A DNA stretch of 64,000 nt from contig CM072889.1 of the NCBI GenBank assembly GCA_037013685.1, forward strand, positions 12,409,976 to 12,473,975. The letters run 5' to 3'. Made by a program: the position numbers and the translations under genes. Positions within the stretch are counted from its first letter, which is position 1. Every line of letters begins with the position of its first letter. Shown one piece after another: positions 54,701 through 63,450 of this stretch. The notes under the pieces were generated by a model. It was given only the letters and a program-made list of their open reading frames with translations, did not search any database and was not told where the DNA came from. Source of the stretch: Acridotheres tristis. Taxonomy: Eukaryota; Chordata; Aves; Passeriformes; Sturnidae.

Positions 54701-57700
54701 ATGCAGTGTATGAAATCCTTGCATTTTTTAAAAAGATGTATACAGTGGCAAAAGTGTCTGAAAATATTTACACAGGATCAACCCAAAGATCAAATATTGA
54801 TTTGGCTTTGAAAGGTCAGGCAGCACATGAAAACTGACACACACCACAGAAAACCTAAGGTAAAAACTAATCTGGTATGAACATTTACTAAAAAGTGGGA
54901 TTTATAAACTGATAGCAACACATCTTCTAGACTGCATTTCACATAACTTCTAAATTATCTTACATGATACCACTTGTACACTAGTTTAATAAAGGAAGGC
55001 TTCAAGGTTATCTACAAAGATTAAAAGACTGAATTAACAATTCAAAGAAATATCCCATTTCACCTACACAAATAGATGTCTGATTAATCTGAAAGCCAAA
55101 TAAACTCACAAAGAAACTTCTTAAAAATTTGTTTATCCTACTATCAAATTCATCCCGATAGTGATCAGGCTTCACAAATTCAACATATCGTTGTTAAGTT
55201 TTGTGACAGAAAACAAAACATTCAGCCCTTCAAACAAAAAACAATGTGAATAGTGGCCTTGGGCAAATCCCAAAGCGACAGTGCCTGCCTTCCTGGGAGG
55301 ATGTGCATTGTTATACAACAGGTGTGCTAGCAAGCAGATGGGAAGAGGTTTGCAGTGCACACAGAGCAGCTGTGACCCGTACAAAACACAGGTTCAGCAG
55401 CCAGCCCAGGAACCGCACTCACTGCTGTCCTGCACACGATGCTCCCTCTAACCTGTGGCTGCCCTGGCAGCTGTAATTACTCCTGCTGCAGCTCCCCACG
55501 GCACCCCCACACCTACAGAGAGTCACTGCAGTGCACGGGCTGCCCTGGGGAAGCTCCTGTGTGGAAGCATCAGCAGATTCTGGGTGCAGAAATGCATCTG
55601 CAGCACTGAACACGACCAACACTTCACACTCCATACACTTGCTGCCAGGATCAGTTTTACACACTGGCTAAAACACTCGCATGCACAAAAGTTGTACTAA
55701 GCATCTCCCACATGTCAATGAACCTTATCTGTCTTCCTACACAGAGGAACACTACATTCTTCAGGAAAAGCATCAAGGCAACTTCTAAAAGACAGGACTA
55801 CTGAAGTTACACGTCAGGAATTTAAACAAAAGTACCAGAGGACATTTCTCATTACCTACACCATCTCTTTCATTTCGTTTCTCATAACAGTTTTTAGGAT
55901 AACAACATACGAGGAACAAACTTGCCCCCCCACTGTGAGGCATATGAAGTTCAAACTATTAGGTTTGGCAGTTCTTGATTTCGGAGTGGGTGGATCACTT
56001 TTCCTATAAATAAAATATAGAGGGTCTGTTACGTGCCTACATCTAACCAAGTGTGCCTTACTTCATACTTTCCTTCTCTCAAAACTGATTCCTTCTGCAT
56101 GGGACTGTTCAGGCCTCTACATTTCCTAAATTCTTCCATGGTTATAGTGCTTTTAAAGCAAGTGACAGAGGTTAAATAGGGACATTTTCTGTCACACCTC
56201 CTCTCCCTTTTTACTCTGGACTTAGTTATCCAACAGAAGGATACTCTCCACACGCCCTGTCAAAAGCAGAATTACAAGTAAAGGCAAGGTCTAGAGCAGA
56301 AGGGATGCACACAGGCCCCACCAGAGGGGACACAGTAGTCTCAAAACATCTCCAAACACACCACACCTTAGAGAATTCATCACCCCAGAAGCACTACCTC
56401 AGACCACTCTAATCTGAAAGAAACACTTTGCATCAGGTTCTGCAATTTCTGCTAATTAGTTAATTAGTTCTTAAAAAGCACCAGTTACAGATGTGCTCAA
56501 GGATGAGGATATGGTTTTTCCTTGAGAGGGACTCAAGCATCAGTAATTTAATGACTTAACAGTGGAAATTGGGAGTCAACATTCAGCTTGAAAACTCCAC
56601 TCTTATAGACCAGCTAACAAAATAAATAAACAGCAAAGAAGTCAGCAAGCTGACGTGAACACTTGGCAGCACTTTCAGAGTTTCTCCATCAGCAGCTATT
56701 AAAACTTCCCCACATACAACAAAGGCTAGGGAGGGAGGAAGCTACAAACCTCACATTTTTAGTGAGGGCAAATATATCTACACTGCTTTGCTGCAAACGG
56801 GTTCCCAACTGGTTTTACTGATCATCAGAACACTGAATGCAGGAGGAAACATCTGAAACTGCAGAGGGCAACATGTACTTGTTTTCAGTTGCTTTGCCTG
56901 CAACAAGAAGGTTTTGATTTTTTTTTTTGGTCCCAACTCAACATCATTACGCATGCAAAATAATATACCAGCCTGCTTCCTAGAAGTGTCCAGTGCACTT
57001 GTGAAATTAGCTCTTATGAACTCTCAAAGCTTATTCTGAGAAAATACTGTCCATATTCCATTAATCCATAGATTCAACAACAGACTGAATTATAGACCAG
57101 TAGCTGTATTGCAAACTGAGCTCATGGACGTCACCTCCTGACTTGACTCAGGCTCACAGAATTCTATTGACTCGAGTCAATGATGCATTGACACAGGTTA
57201 TGGAAGAGCACTAGAGAAATTAAAAGCATCTTTCACTTTAATTTCTAGTGAGTGACTTCATATTATCAAGTTCTGCTTAGATACAGGTGGTGTAAACCTG
57301 TAAAGCCAGGACACATGGCATTATGTGTATCAGACAAAAGGTGGATGTGCAGTTGGGCAGATTTAATAGCTCACTTCTACCAAACCTTCTGCTTCTCCTT
57401 TCCTGTCTGTGGCCTCTAGTCACACTAATCCCTCACCTTCACCCTCTTCTGTCCCAACCCTGACAGGTTCCAGCTGCTTTAACTTATTGAACAGTTCTTG
57501 CTGCTCCTAGTTTTCAGATGTTTGAGTTAATGCAGAGAAGAGTTTGATCACTAATCCTAGAAGGTAAGCAGTTGGAGAAAAACCTCACTTCAGTACTGTG
57601 AATTTGGCTTATCACATCTTGCAGAGCTGTATGCTAAGATGTGCTTTTCACCAGGCTACAGCTAAGTAGCTAAGTTCAGAAAAATTTTACAGGATCTGAA

Positions 57701-58704
57701 GGCGAGGAGAAAAGATCTAGTCTTTCTTGTAAGCATCCAGTGACCACTGAGTTGCAGCTTAAAACAAGCTCCTTAGTCCATTATTAAAGCTTCAAATGCA
57801 TGGATCCCACAATCCATATCTATTACTCTACAAACAAGCCATGTGAAACCTCATCCTACCAAGTAAAATAAAGCAGAGGTTTGGTCCAGGCTATACGAAA
57901 AACAGAACTGATACAAGCCATAACCTGTCCAGCACACAAGCAGAAAGAGAAATTTACAGGAGGGAGCACATTTGGCTGACACCAACAACACGGTGTCAAG
58001 GTTAGTTCTGAGGCAGCAGCACTGGCATCTATTTCACAAAACGCTGGTACATTTTCACTACTGGAACCAACTGGCTAAAGGCAAGAAGCATCAAAGAGAC
58101 ACAGAATCACAGATTTGTTAGGGTTGGAAGGGACCTTTGGAGATAATCTAGTCCAATCCCCATGAAAAACAGTAGAAGTATTACAGACACCACTAAAAAC
58201 AGGGCACAGAGCACACGAGAAGTTGTTCTTCACGCAGCAACAGCTGCCTGTTGCTGACGAAGCTCGCTCGCTCCTCCTTCCTCAGAAAATCTGTTACTTT
58301 TATCGCATTTCAGGGATTACTTCTGTCGATACCGATGCCATCTCGGCACGTCTCCTCCCAGCACTACACCCGCTCCCGCCTCAGCAAGGCAGGTATGAGC
58401 TCATCCTCTCACGGCCACTGCCGTCCGCACCACCCGGAGCGCCGAGCGAGTCCCGCTCGCTTCCCCGCACCCTCCGCGCTCCGAGCGGACCCCGAGCTCT
58501 CCGAGGCGGCCGCGGCCCCGCTCTGGCCCCGCTTCCCCCCCCCACACCCCCGGGAGCTGCCCAGGGACCGCGGGGCCACGCTGAGAGAAAGAGGGAGAGA
58601 GAGAGGAAAGGCAGGGCCGGGCGAACTCACGGCGCGGGGGAGCCCGCGGGATGCACGTCCTCAGGCGCATCGTAGAACTCCTCGGTGTCGCTGTCGGACG
58701 CCAT
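36666..58704 (-). CDS. WDR44: WDR44 (RAB11-binding WD repeat protein), complete, 20 coding exons
   Basis: WDR44 (rabphilin-11/RAB11BP in older literature) binds GTP-bound RAB11 and acts on recycling endosome tubules. It contacts the ER through VAP proteins via an FFAT motif. Twenty exons join with continuous phase to 907 residues, against 913 in human by memory. The order is: FFAT-like TEEFYDAPED (residues 7-16), an acidic low-complexity region (62-200), a proline-rich stretch with ARPPPPTN and PPPRKKK (226-257), the RAB11-binding middle (about 316-506), then a seven-bladed WD40 propeller (507-907) with VVRIW, TVRLW, KLRLW and YVYIW repeat ends. The start has a strong Kozak context (GCCATGG) in a CpG island. 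One intron uses a GC donor. No frameshift or stop is seen. Confidence 0.96.
36796..36817 (+). repeat. Poly(A) run of 22
   Basis: A22 on the plus strand, in WDR44 intron 19. It lies about 36 nt upstream of the exon 20 acceptor and could contribute as a polypyrimidine (U-rich) tract in sense. Confidence 0.95.
37211..37342 (-). CDS. WDR44: WDR44 coding exon 19 (residues 833-877, WD repeat 7 start)
   Basis: The exon encodes AHNAVVTSAIFAPNPGLMVS, then an acidic loop (ESKGEDCEISDTIPS). The loop differs from human, while the blade strand is conserved. Confidence 0.93.
37976..38103 (-). CDS. WDR44: WDR44 coding exon 18 (residues 790-833, WD repeat 6)
   Basis: The exon encodes HDFTYIVSGSEDKYVYIWST and YHDLSKFTSVRRDRNDFWEG then IK. 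The blade ends in YVYIW. Confidence 0.95.
38555..38670 (-). CDS. WDR44: WDR44 coding exon 17 (residues 752-790, WD repeat 5)
   Basis: The exon encodes ILVTSNDSRIRLYDLRDLSL through SSSQIKASF, with the last Ser codon split AG|C. The acceptor is TTTCTAG. Confidence 0.95.
38931..39032 (-). CDS. WDR44: WDR44 coding exon 16 (residues 718-751)
   Basis: Thirty-four codons, HLKYHTQIHVRSTRGRNRVG and RKITGIEPLPGENK, form part of blade 5. The donor is GTACTG. Confidence 0.94.
39193..39384 (-). CDS. WDR44: WDR44 coding exon 15 (residues 654-717, WD repeats 3-4)
   Basis: Sixty-four codons run from DDRYFLSGSLDGKLRLWNIP through NEVDGQTKLITAANFCQNG to GRCIFYDTE. It is conserved essentially unchanged relative to human. 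Confidence 0.96.
40100..40222 (-). CDS. WDR44: WDR44 coding exon 14 (residues 613-653, WD repeat 2)
   Basis: Forty-one codons, NYFLLSSSMDKTVRLWHISR and RECLCCFQHIDFVTAIAFHP then R, include the clear WD signature SMDKTVRLW. Confidence 0.95.
41000..41113 (-). CDS. WDR44: WDR44 coding exon 13 (residues 575-612)
   Basis: Thirty-eight codons, ICSGVDEDPDDKNAPFRQRP then FCKYKGHTADLLDLSWSK, start the second blade (GHTADLLDLSWS). Confidence 0.95.
42348..42412 (-). CDS. WDR44: WDR44 coding exon 12 (residues 553-574)
   Basis: A short Ser-rich insert between blades reads RVSPSPSQESLNSSKSDTDA then G. It is phase 0 at its end, with donor GTAAGT. It is likely a phosphorylated surface loop. Confidence 0.93.
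42508..42646 (-). CDS. WDR44: WDR44 coding exon 11 (residues 507-553, WD repeat 1)
   Basis: The exon encodes GAVWTMKFSHCGRLLASAGQ and DNVVRIW, the first WD40 blade, then NAFDYFNNMRMKYNTE. Human has IWALK where this bird has IWVLK. Confidence 0.96.
44079..44230 (-). CDS. WDR44: WDR44 coding exon 10 (residues 456-506)
   Basis: The exon encodes VFHTDQDDPSSSDDEGMPYT and FKAAHGFKGPYDFEQIKVVQ to DLSGEHM. It leads directly into the propeller. The SSSDDE cluster looks like a CK2 site. Confidence 0.96.
45205..45311 (-). CDS. WDR44: WDR44 coding exon 9 (residues 420-456)
   Basis: The exon encodes TQLKKFLGKSVKKAKHLAEE and YGERAVNKVKSVRDE. This is a highly basic helical segment, conserved in vertebrates. 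The acceptor is TTTTAAG. Confidence 0.95.
45636..45719 (-). CDS. WDR44: WDR44 coding exon 8 (residues 392-420)
   Basis: The exon encodes NDAAQSDDEDKMQTQQTDTD then GGRLKQK, split on both sides. The acidic DDED motif is followed by a basic stretch. Confidence 0.94.
46736..46872 (-). CDS. WDR44: WDR44 coding exon 7 (residues 347-392)
   Basis: The exon encodes EILASVMIKNLDTGEEIPLS through LTLHIMRRTKEYVS, with the last codon split AG|T. It belongs to the RAB11-binding middle region and is near identical to human. Confidence 0.95.
47815..47907 (-). CDS. WDR44: WDR44 coding exon 6 (residues 316-346)
   Basis: Thirty-one codons, ENGKAADGQTTNEVLGPQRP then RSNSGRELTDE, are phase 0 at both ends. RPRSNSGRELTDEE is a conserved landmark, with serines in a basophilic kinase-like context. 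Confidence 0.95.
48002..48132 (-). CDS. WDR44: WDR44 coding exon 5 (residues 272-315)
   Basis: The acceptor CTTCAG is followed by VSRDSFTAGGLLTSSSVTEG and DSQPSLDLASATSGDKIVTA, then Q, with donor GTATTG. The second half is nearly identical to human WDR44. Confidence 0.94.
48702..48707 (-). promoter_or_regulatory. WDR44: Non-canonical GC splice donor of WDR44 intron 4
   Basis: The exon ends GAAG and the intron starts GCAAGT. No GT at the right position preserves the frame, while the phase-1 end joins cleanly to exon 5 (GTT = Val). The rest of the donor is consensus, as is usual for GC-AG introns. Confidence 0.85.
48708..49338 (-). CDS. WDR44: WDR44 coding exon 4 (residues 62-271, acidic and proline-rich)
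   Basis: The largest exon runs from IIDSIIEESQKAQQLEDDSL to KSELDFEVQKPGLE. The first two thirds is acidic and low complexity. The end holds KPPRQLTVEPDIVASTKKP and the polyproline block. It ends in phase 1, and the intron starts GCAAGT rather than GT. Confidence 0.95.
48781..48839 (+). other. G-run cluster antisense to the polyproline codons
   Basis: The plus strand, the WDR44 template strand, carries runs of 8, 5, 3, 5 and 3 G because the sense strand encodes the proline-rich block with CCN codons. It is a quadruplex candidate imposed by coding sequence. Confidence 0.6.
49827..49901 (-). CDS. WDR44: WDR44 coding exon 3 (residues 37-61)
   Basis: Twenty-five codons, DMDNKLHKTGNETFVREMKQ then DDSKE, lie between acceptor CTGTAG and donor GTTAGT. 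This aligns with the human segment ending in VQELKQDVSKK. Confidence 0.92.
50641..50830 (-). mobile_element. CR1 LINE fragments, old and broken
   Basis: Two pieces resemble the reverse complement of CR1 3' ends: GACCATCTAGTCCAATG, and later TTAGAAGGGATCTGCACAGA with AAAGCAAAGCCAACTAGACC. They are degraded and their boundaries are uncertain. Confidence 0.5.
51061..51090 (+). repeat. Polypyrimidine tract
   Basis: Nearly pure C/T run (CCTCCCTCTCCCCTCCCTCC then CCTCCT) in WDR44 intron 2. Confidence 0.85.
52341..52374 (-). CDS. WDR44: WDR44 coding exon 2 (residues 25-36)
   Basis: A 34-base micro-exon reads SPTKVETHVVK between acceptor CTAACAG and donor GTGAGT. Phase agrees at both ends. The sequence is poorly conserved, so support comes mostly from splice sites and phase. 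Confidence 0.8.
52375..58095 (-). other. WDR44: WDR44 intron 1 (bulk)
   Basis: About 5.7 kb of AT-rich intron sequence. Apart from the CR1 tail near 53.2 kb I recognise no exon, RNA or repeat. Confidence 0.6.
53205..53262 (+). mobile_element. CR1 LINE 3'-end fragment
   Basis: The sequence matches the terminal block of avian CR1: AAGGTTGGACTAGATGATTT, then TTCTTCCACCCTGG and ending TTCTATGATTTTAT. The element is in plus orientation and consists only of the 3' tail. Confidence 0.75.
58096..58168 (-). mobile_element. CR1 LINE 3'-end fragment
   Basis: Plus strand reads CAGAATCACAGATTTGTTAG then GGTTGGAAGGGACCTTTGGA and ATAATCTAGTCCAATCCCC. This is the reverse complement of a CR1 tail. It lies in WDR44 intron 1, about 460 bp from exon 1. 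Confidence 0.85.
58631..58704 (-). CDS. WDR44: WDR44 coding exon 1 (residues 1-25)
   Basis: The exon encodes MASDSDTEEFYDAPEDVHPA then GSPAP, with the last codon split CC|G. The donor is GTGAGT. It carries the FFAT-like motif, and the ATG sits in GCCATGG. Confidence 0.95.
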
Positions 58705-58758
58705 GGCCGGGCCGGGCCGCCACCTCCGGGCACCGCGGGCCGGGCGGCGCCGCGCGGG

Positions 58759-58768
58759 TATCGCGAGA
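58759..58768. promoter_or_regulatory. WDR44: CGCG element (near-match to TCTCGCGAGA)
   Basis: Plus strand reads TATCGCGAGA, nine of ten matches to the palindrome found in many TATA-less housekeeping promoters and reported to be bound by BANP and, in other studies, ZBTB33. It lies 55-64 bp upstream of the ATG. The role is inferred. Confidence 0.5.
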
Positions 58769-58911
58769 GCGGCCCGGCCCCGCCCCCGCCCGCGCGGCGC
58801 TACAGAGGCCCGGGGGGAGGGGCTCCCCCGCGCGCTGCAGCGCCCCCTGGCGGCCGCGCTGAGGGGGTGAGGCAGAACCGGAGCCTCTCGGCCCTCACGG
58901 AACCGCCGGAC

Positions 58912-59245
58912 GGCAAAATCACGGAATGGAACAGGCTGGAAAAGACCTCTGAGGTCATCGAGCCCAACCGATGGCCCAACACCACCCTGTCAGCCAGACC
59001 AGGGCACCGAGTGCCACGTTGAGTCTTTCCTTTCACATCTCCAGCGACGGTGACTGCACCGCCTCCCAGGACAGCCCCTTCCAATGTCTAATCGCTCTTT
59101 CTGTGAAGAAATTCTTCCCAACGTCCAGCCTAAACCTCCCCTGGTGCAGCTTAAAACTTTATCTTCCTCTCCTGTTGCTGGTTCCCTGGGAGAAGAGCCT
59201 GACCCCCACCTTGGTCTTTTCCAGCCAAAGGATTCTGTGATAGAA
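58912..59245 (-). mobile_element. CR1 LINE copy, 5'-truncated, fairly well preserved
   Basis: Plus strand reads AATCACGGAATGGAACAGGC, then GAGGTCATCGAGCCCAACCG, GTGAAGAAATTCTTCCCAAC and GGGAGAAGAGCCTGACCCCC. This is the reverse complement of a CR1 3' region including the end of the ORF2 zone. It starts about 210 bp upstream of the WDR44 ATG. Confidence 0.88.
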
Positions 59246-62200
59246 TCAGGTGATAGAGAATTAAGATAGTCTACTAGACAAAATGACAAGAACTTTATAA
59301 ACATTTTTTTCTCATTAATTTCTGTAATGAATGTTTGAAACTGGCAGCAGGAATTAAATAATACAGTTCCTTATTTGTTTTTCTTCATATTTTCCTTCCA
59401 TAAATTTTCATCTGATCTGGTCAGTTTTAACCTTTGATCTAATTATGAGTGATCAACAGTAACTCCCAGAGGAAAGAGGCTTCCCCGTGAAACCTGCATT
59501 GCTTTTAATATTTGCTCAGCAATATGTGCCTGTTCTGAGCCAAAGCACTTAATCAATACATGTGACGGTGGCAGGCTGAGCATAAATTTAGGCTTCCCTC
59601 CACATTCTCTGCACTGACCTCCTGTCCCCCTTGCTCCTTGGCTCCTTTAGCTCAGCTAAAGCTCTTTTTCTGACTTCTAACAAACACAGAGTTTCCCAAA
59701 GCACTGACACAAACTGGAGTTCTCTGACTATTCTCTTATTTTTGTAAAATGAGGCTTAAGGTAATTGAAACAGATACTCTTGTCAAATGGTCAATACAGA
59801 GGTGGTTGTGCACATGAAGGCAGGTACATGCACACCTGTCCTTGCACATGCAGGTGACATGAGGCCACATCCTCCAGTTCCCTTAAAAAAAATCATGAGG
59901 CTTCTCAGCCAAATTAGCAGAAGTGCTGTGATGACAGGAAGGAAACACACTGGAAATGCATGAGCAATTCTTCTAATTCTTTTTAAAAATAAGGAAGAAC
60001 GAGCCTAGCATGCACCTTAAGTTCTCAATGTTGAAGAATTTGAATAAATAATTAGTACAGAAAATTGCTGACTTTATTCATTGCACACTGTTTCTGCTCT
60101 GACAGCCAAACATGACAATTGCATTAGAGTAAATAGGATGGCCTCTAAATTATTAAAGTAATGATGTAACCTTAGCTGGGGAAAGCAGATGGCTCTGGAA
60201 ACTGGAGAAAAATGCTATTGAAAAGCATCTTGAATTGTTTATCAGTTTGTCACTCATGGCAGCTGCATGACTTCATGTTTTATTAGGCAGAGGAAATTAC
60301 ATCATTGCAGAATTGGGATTAAATAAAGTCCCAGTTTTGGTATTTAGTCAGGTCGTAGATGATGATTAAAATTCAGCTTTACTGCAGTGGTCTTGACATT
60401 TCCACTCCAAACTCACTTGTTTTTTGTGTCAAAGTGGCTTCTCAGAGGTTGACAGAGCCCCTAGATCAGGAGGATTATAACCACATCTCCACAGTGACAC
60501 AGCCCAGCCTGTTTCATCCGTGGAGACAAACATAATATGGGCTACTGAGGTGTTATCTAAGCATCAGGAAACCCACTGGCCTGGACAGAGCCAGAACAAG
60601 GGCTTGTTCCTGGTGGGGTTATGCTGCCTGCTGCCTCTGCAGGCTGGTGCTGAGGCTGTACGGTGTTTTCAGGCTGACTGAGTGCTGTTATCTCTGCCGC
60701 TCGTAAAGATCAGCAAGAGGACGATTGGGTGTAACAGGGACAAAGTTTCCCAAGACAGAAGATAAAGGTCATAATTAGTATTTGCAAGTGACCTGGCTGC
60801 TTTGTCCCCAGAACTGGCACAGCTCTTTCCCAGGCTGCAGGCAGGGGTGAGCACCGGGATGGCAGTGAGGGCTCATCTCACCTTGCAATAGGAATGTGTT
60901 GGCTTGGAGGGACTGCAATGGGCAGCTCTGTAAGGAGCTGTTAAATCCTCAGACTTACATCCCATATTGTTCTGGCCCAGTTGCCTCAAAACCAAACCCA
61001 CATGAGGAAGAAGAAGAGATAGGTTAAAATCCTTATGAATGGCAGACTCCTTGACATAACAGATTGTATGTTTGCTAAGATTTGCTAACACGAAATCATA
61101 CACAATTGAATTACTTGAATTCTTTTCTGGCTTCCATGTCCTGCTCAACCATTAGTCTATGTATTTCACACCCGAGTGAACACAAACTGATCCCAGTGTT
61201 TCTCCAGCAGGCCATGGCTGAGCCCTGTGCCCAGCAGCTGAAGGTCCTTCATGCCCTCTCTGATATTGACCAGGTAATGAAAGTTTTTCCTTCTTTAGCT
61301 TGGACATGGACTTCCCCCAGGGCTTCCCATGAAGCAGAGCTCATGCATCAGCTTGTCTGTGGTGCCAGCAGTACCATCTTACCAAAATCACCACTGACAT
61401 GTGGAAGTTTCCTGGTCTGTTGCCATGGCCAGGCTGACTTCAAGCATAAAGGCTTGTGTCTTTTTGAGTGACTTTGCTGCCGCTTTTGTGGTTCAGAGGC
61501 TCAGAAAGCTCAGGAGTCCCTCTCTGTTGTCTTCTAGCTTATTGGCTAGCACTGCTGATATTGGCAGAGCAGTCTTGGCCCCATTAAATCTTTGTATACT
61601 GACTGCAGACAGATACAGGGTAGATTTGCAGCCTCTGCAAAATATCACTCATCTCCTGATTCATCTGGTCACCTAGGGACATAAGATTTTAAAGCAAAAT
61701 CGGCTTTTATCATTGCATTAAAATAATAAGGCCAAAAAGTATTTTTGTATTTTTAGGGATAACTTTGAGCTGATTCCATCCTGTAGCATAAATAGTGGGT
61801 AATTTCCTGTGTGTCCTCTGGGCACAGGGAGAAACAAGGGGCACAAGTGCTGGAAGAACTTCTGGTCCCAGGTCTTCCATAGGATGAAGACAGTCAAAGT
61901 TAAACCCAAAACATCTGGCTGAACCAAGAATTACACCAGGGTTTCCTGCATGGCATCCTGGGGCTTGGGGATGCTTCTCTGTATGACCTTGCCCCCCAGG
62001 GATATAGAGTTTGGTGAGAGTAAAAGAGACCAAGATGACCAGAGATGACAAGTATGTGAAACTGTGAATGACATCAGTGGTCAGATAAAACAGGGTAAGT
62101 CCCTTTGACTGAAAATCCTGAGCACCAAGCCTGTGCTGGTCTGAGAGAGGCAGGGAAACAGGAAAAGCTGCATACCTTGAGCACCATGTAGGAGCATCTA

Positions 62201-63270
62201 TCTTTGCCAACTTGTTTGACAAGCCATTGATGCAAATCTGGTTTCTGATTTCTGATTTCTGGTTCTCTTTGTGAGAGCTGCTCCTGCCCAGTGCTGCAAA
62301 CCACTATTGATGCACTACTGCCACTCGGGCACCTTTCCTTGGCACCTGCCACCACAGTAATCACACTGTGTCACCTTGGTCCCTGTGCTGTCCCAGGGGG
62401 AGCTTGCTGAGAGGTTTGGTGTGTTGACAACTGTCTTGCACTGGCAGTTTTGTGTGAAGGGTAGTCACACAGGATGCAGAGTGCACCCAAAATGGTGCAG
62501 AAGTGCCAGGAGAGTCACAGGAGGATGAGAAGGGGTGAGCAACTTTGGTGAGTATTGGCAAAGACAAGAACCAGGGGAAACTGGAGGAGGGAGGGAGGAG
62601 AGGATCCCAGCTAGCAAAATGCTAGGAGGGAACTCACATCATCCTGCAAGGGGGTGAAGAAATGCACTAAGAAATGCAAACACAGAGATAAGTGGTAGAA
62701 TGTGGTCCAACACCCACCTCCAGGCATAGGGGAGTGGAAAATCTGCACTGGGAAATGCTCTGTACCCAGCTCCTATACAGCCTTCCCTGGGCACCCAGGT
62801 AACAACAGTGATGAAAACCCCATAAATAGCAAATCAGATCACAGAAAACACACTGACAAAGATATCAAGCAAAATGTTTCCTGAAGAAGGTGTGGCAGGG
62901 AAGAGAGATATGGCATGGTTGTCTGTGTCTATATGTGTCAGGTGTGGAAACAGACAGTGGCATTTGCCAGCTGCTGATTACTAAGTCACACTGCAAGCCC
63001 TGTGCCTGGGCTATTTACACTGTGAAACAGGTTTGTTTTCATGCAGGTTATGAGACTGACTGGGAGCACATGGTGCTATAACACATGCCTTTCCTTTCTG
63101 GGAGCATGGGAAGCACTCAGCACAAGGCATGCTCTAGGAAAGAAAATATCCTGTGTAACTGAAAAGTAGATCTGGAAAATATTTTCCTTGAATGGACTGG
63201 GCAGTCTTTTCCTGTTCTTATTAAGAGAGGAAGGTCTTCTGACTTATTTTTTCTGAAGGTTTTTCATCAG
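59246..63270. other. Intergenic region upstream of WDR44
   Basis: I see no gene here. Several medium ORFs (the longest, minus strand 61710-62222, is 170 codons) have no recognisable domain or splice context. No RNA gene is evident. Confidence 0.55.
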
Positions 63271-63283
63271 GAGCTGTAGTGAT

Positions 63284-63450
63284 AGTCAAGGAATAATGAG
63301 CTCAAACTGAAAGAGATTTAGTTGAGATATAAAGGAGAAATTCTTTACTGTGAGGGTCGTGAGGCACTGGAACATGTTTCCTAGAGAAGTTATGGATGCC
63401 CAATCCCTTGCAATGTCAAGGCCAGGTTGGATGAGGTGTTGAGCAAACAA
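63284..63450 (+). mobile_element. CR1 LINE fragment
   Basis: The sequence follows the CR1 sense strand: AAATTCTTTACTGTGAGGGT, CGTGAGGCACTGGAACATGT, and GGCCAGGTTGGATGAGGTGT then TGAGCAA. It is truncated before the usual tail and diverged. Confidence 0.8.

Larger units (their letters stand above)
58400..58890. promoter_or_regulatory. WDR44: WDR44 CpG-island promoter
   Basis: A CpG-dense block spans exon 1 and about 190 bp upstream. GC-box-like CCCCGCCCCCGCCC lies at 58778-58791. No TATA box is evident. The transcription start cannot be fixed from sequence alone. Confidence 0.75.

Noticed and set aside
61710..62222. 170-codon minus-strand ORF right of WDR44
   Set aside because: I see no domain, no CpG island or Kozak start and no splice context, so it is probably chance.
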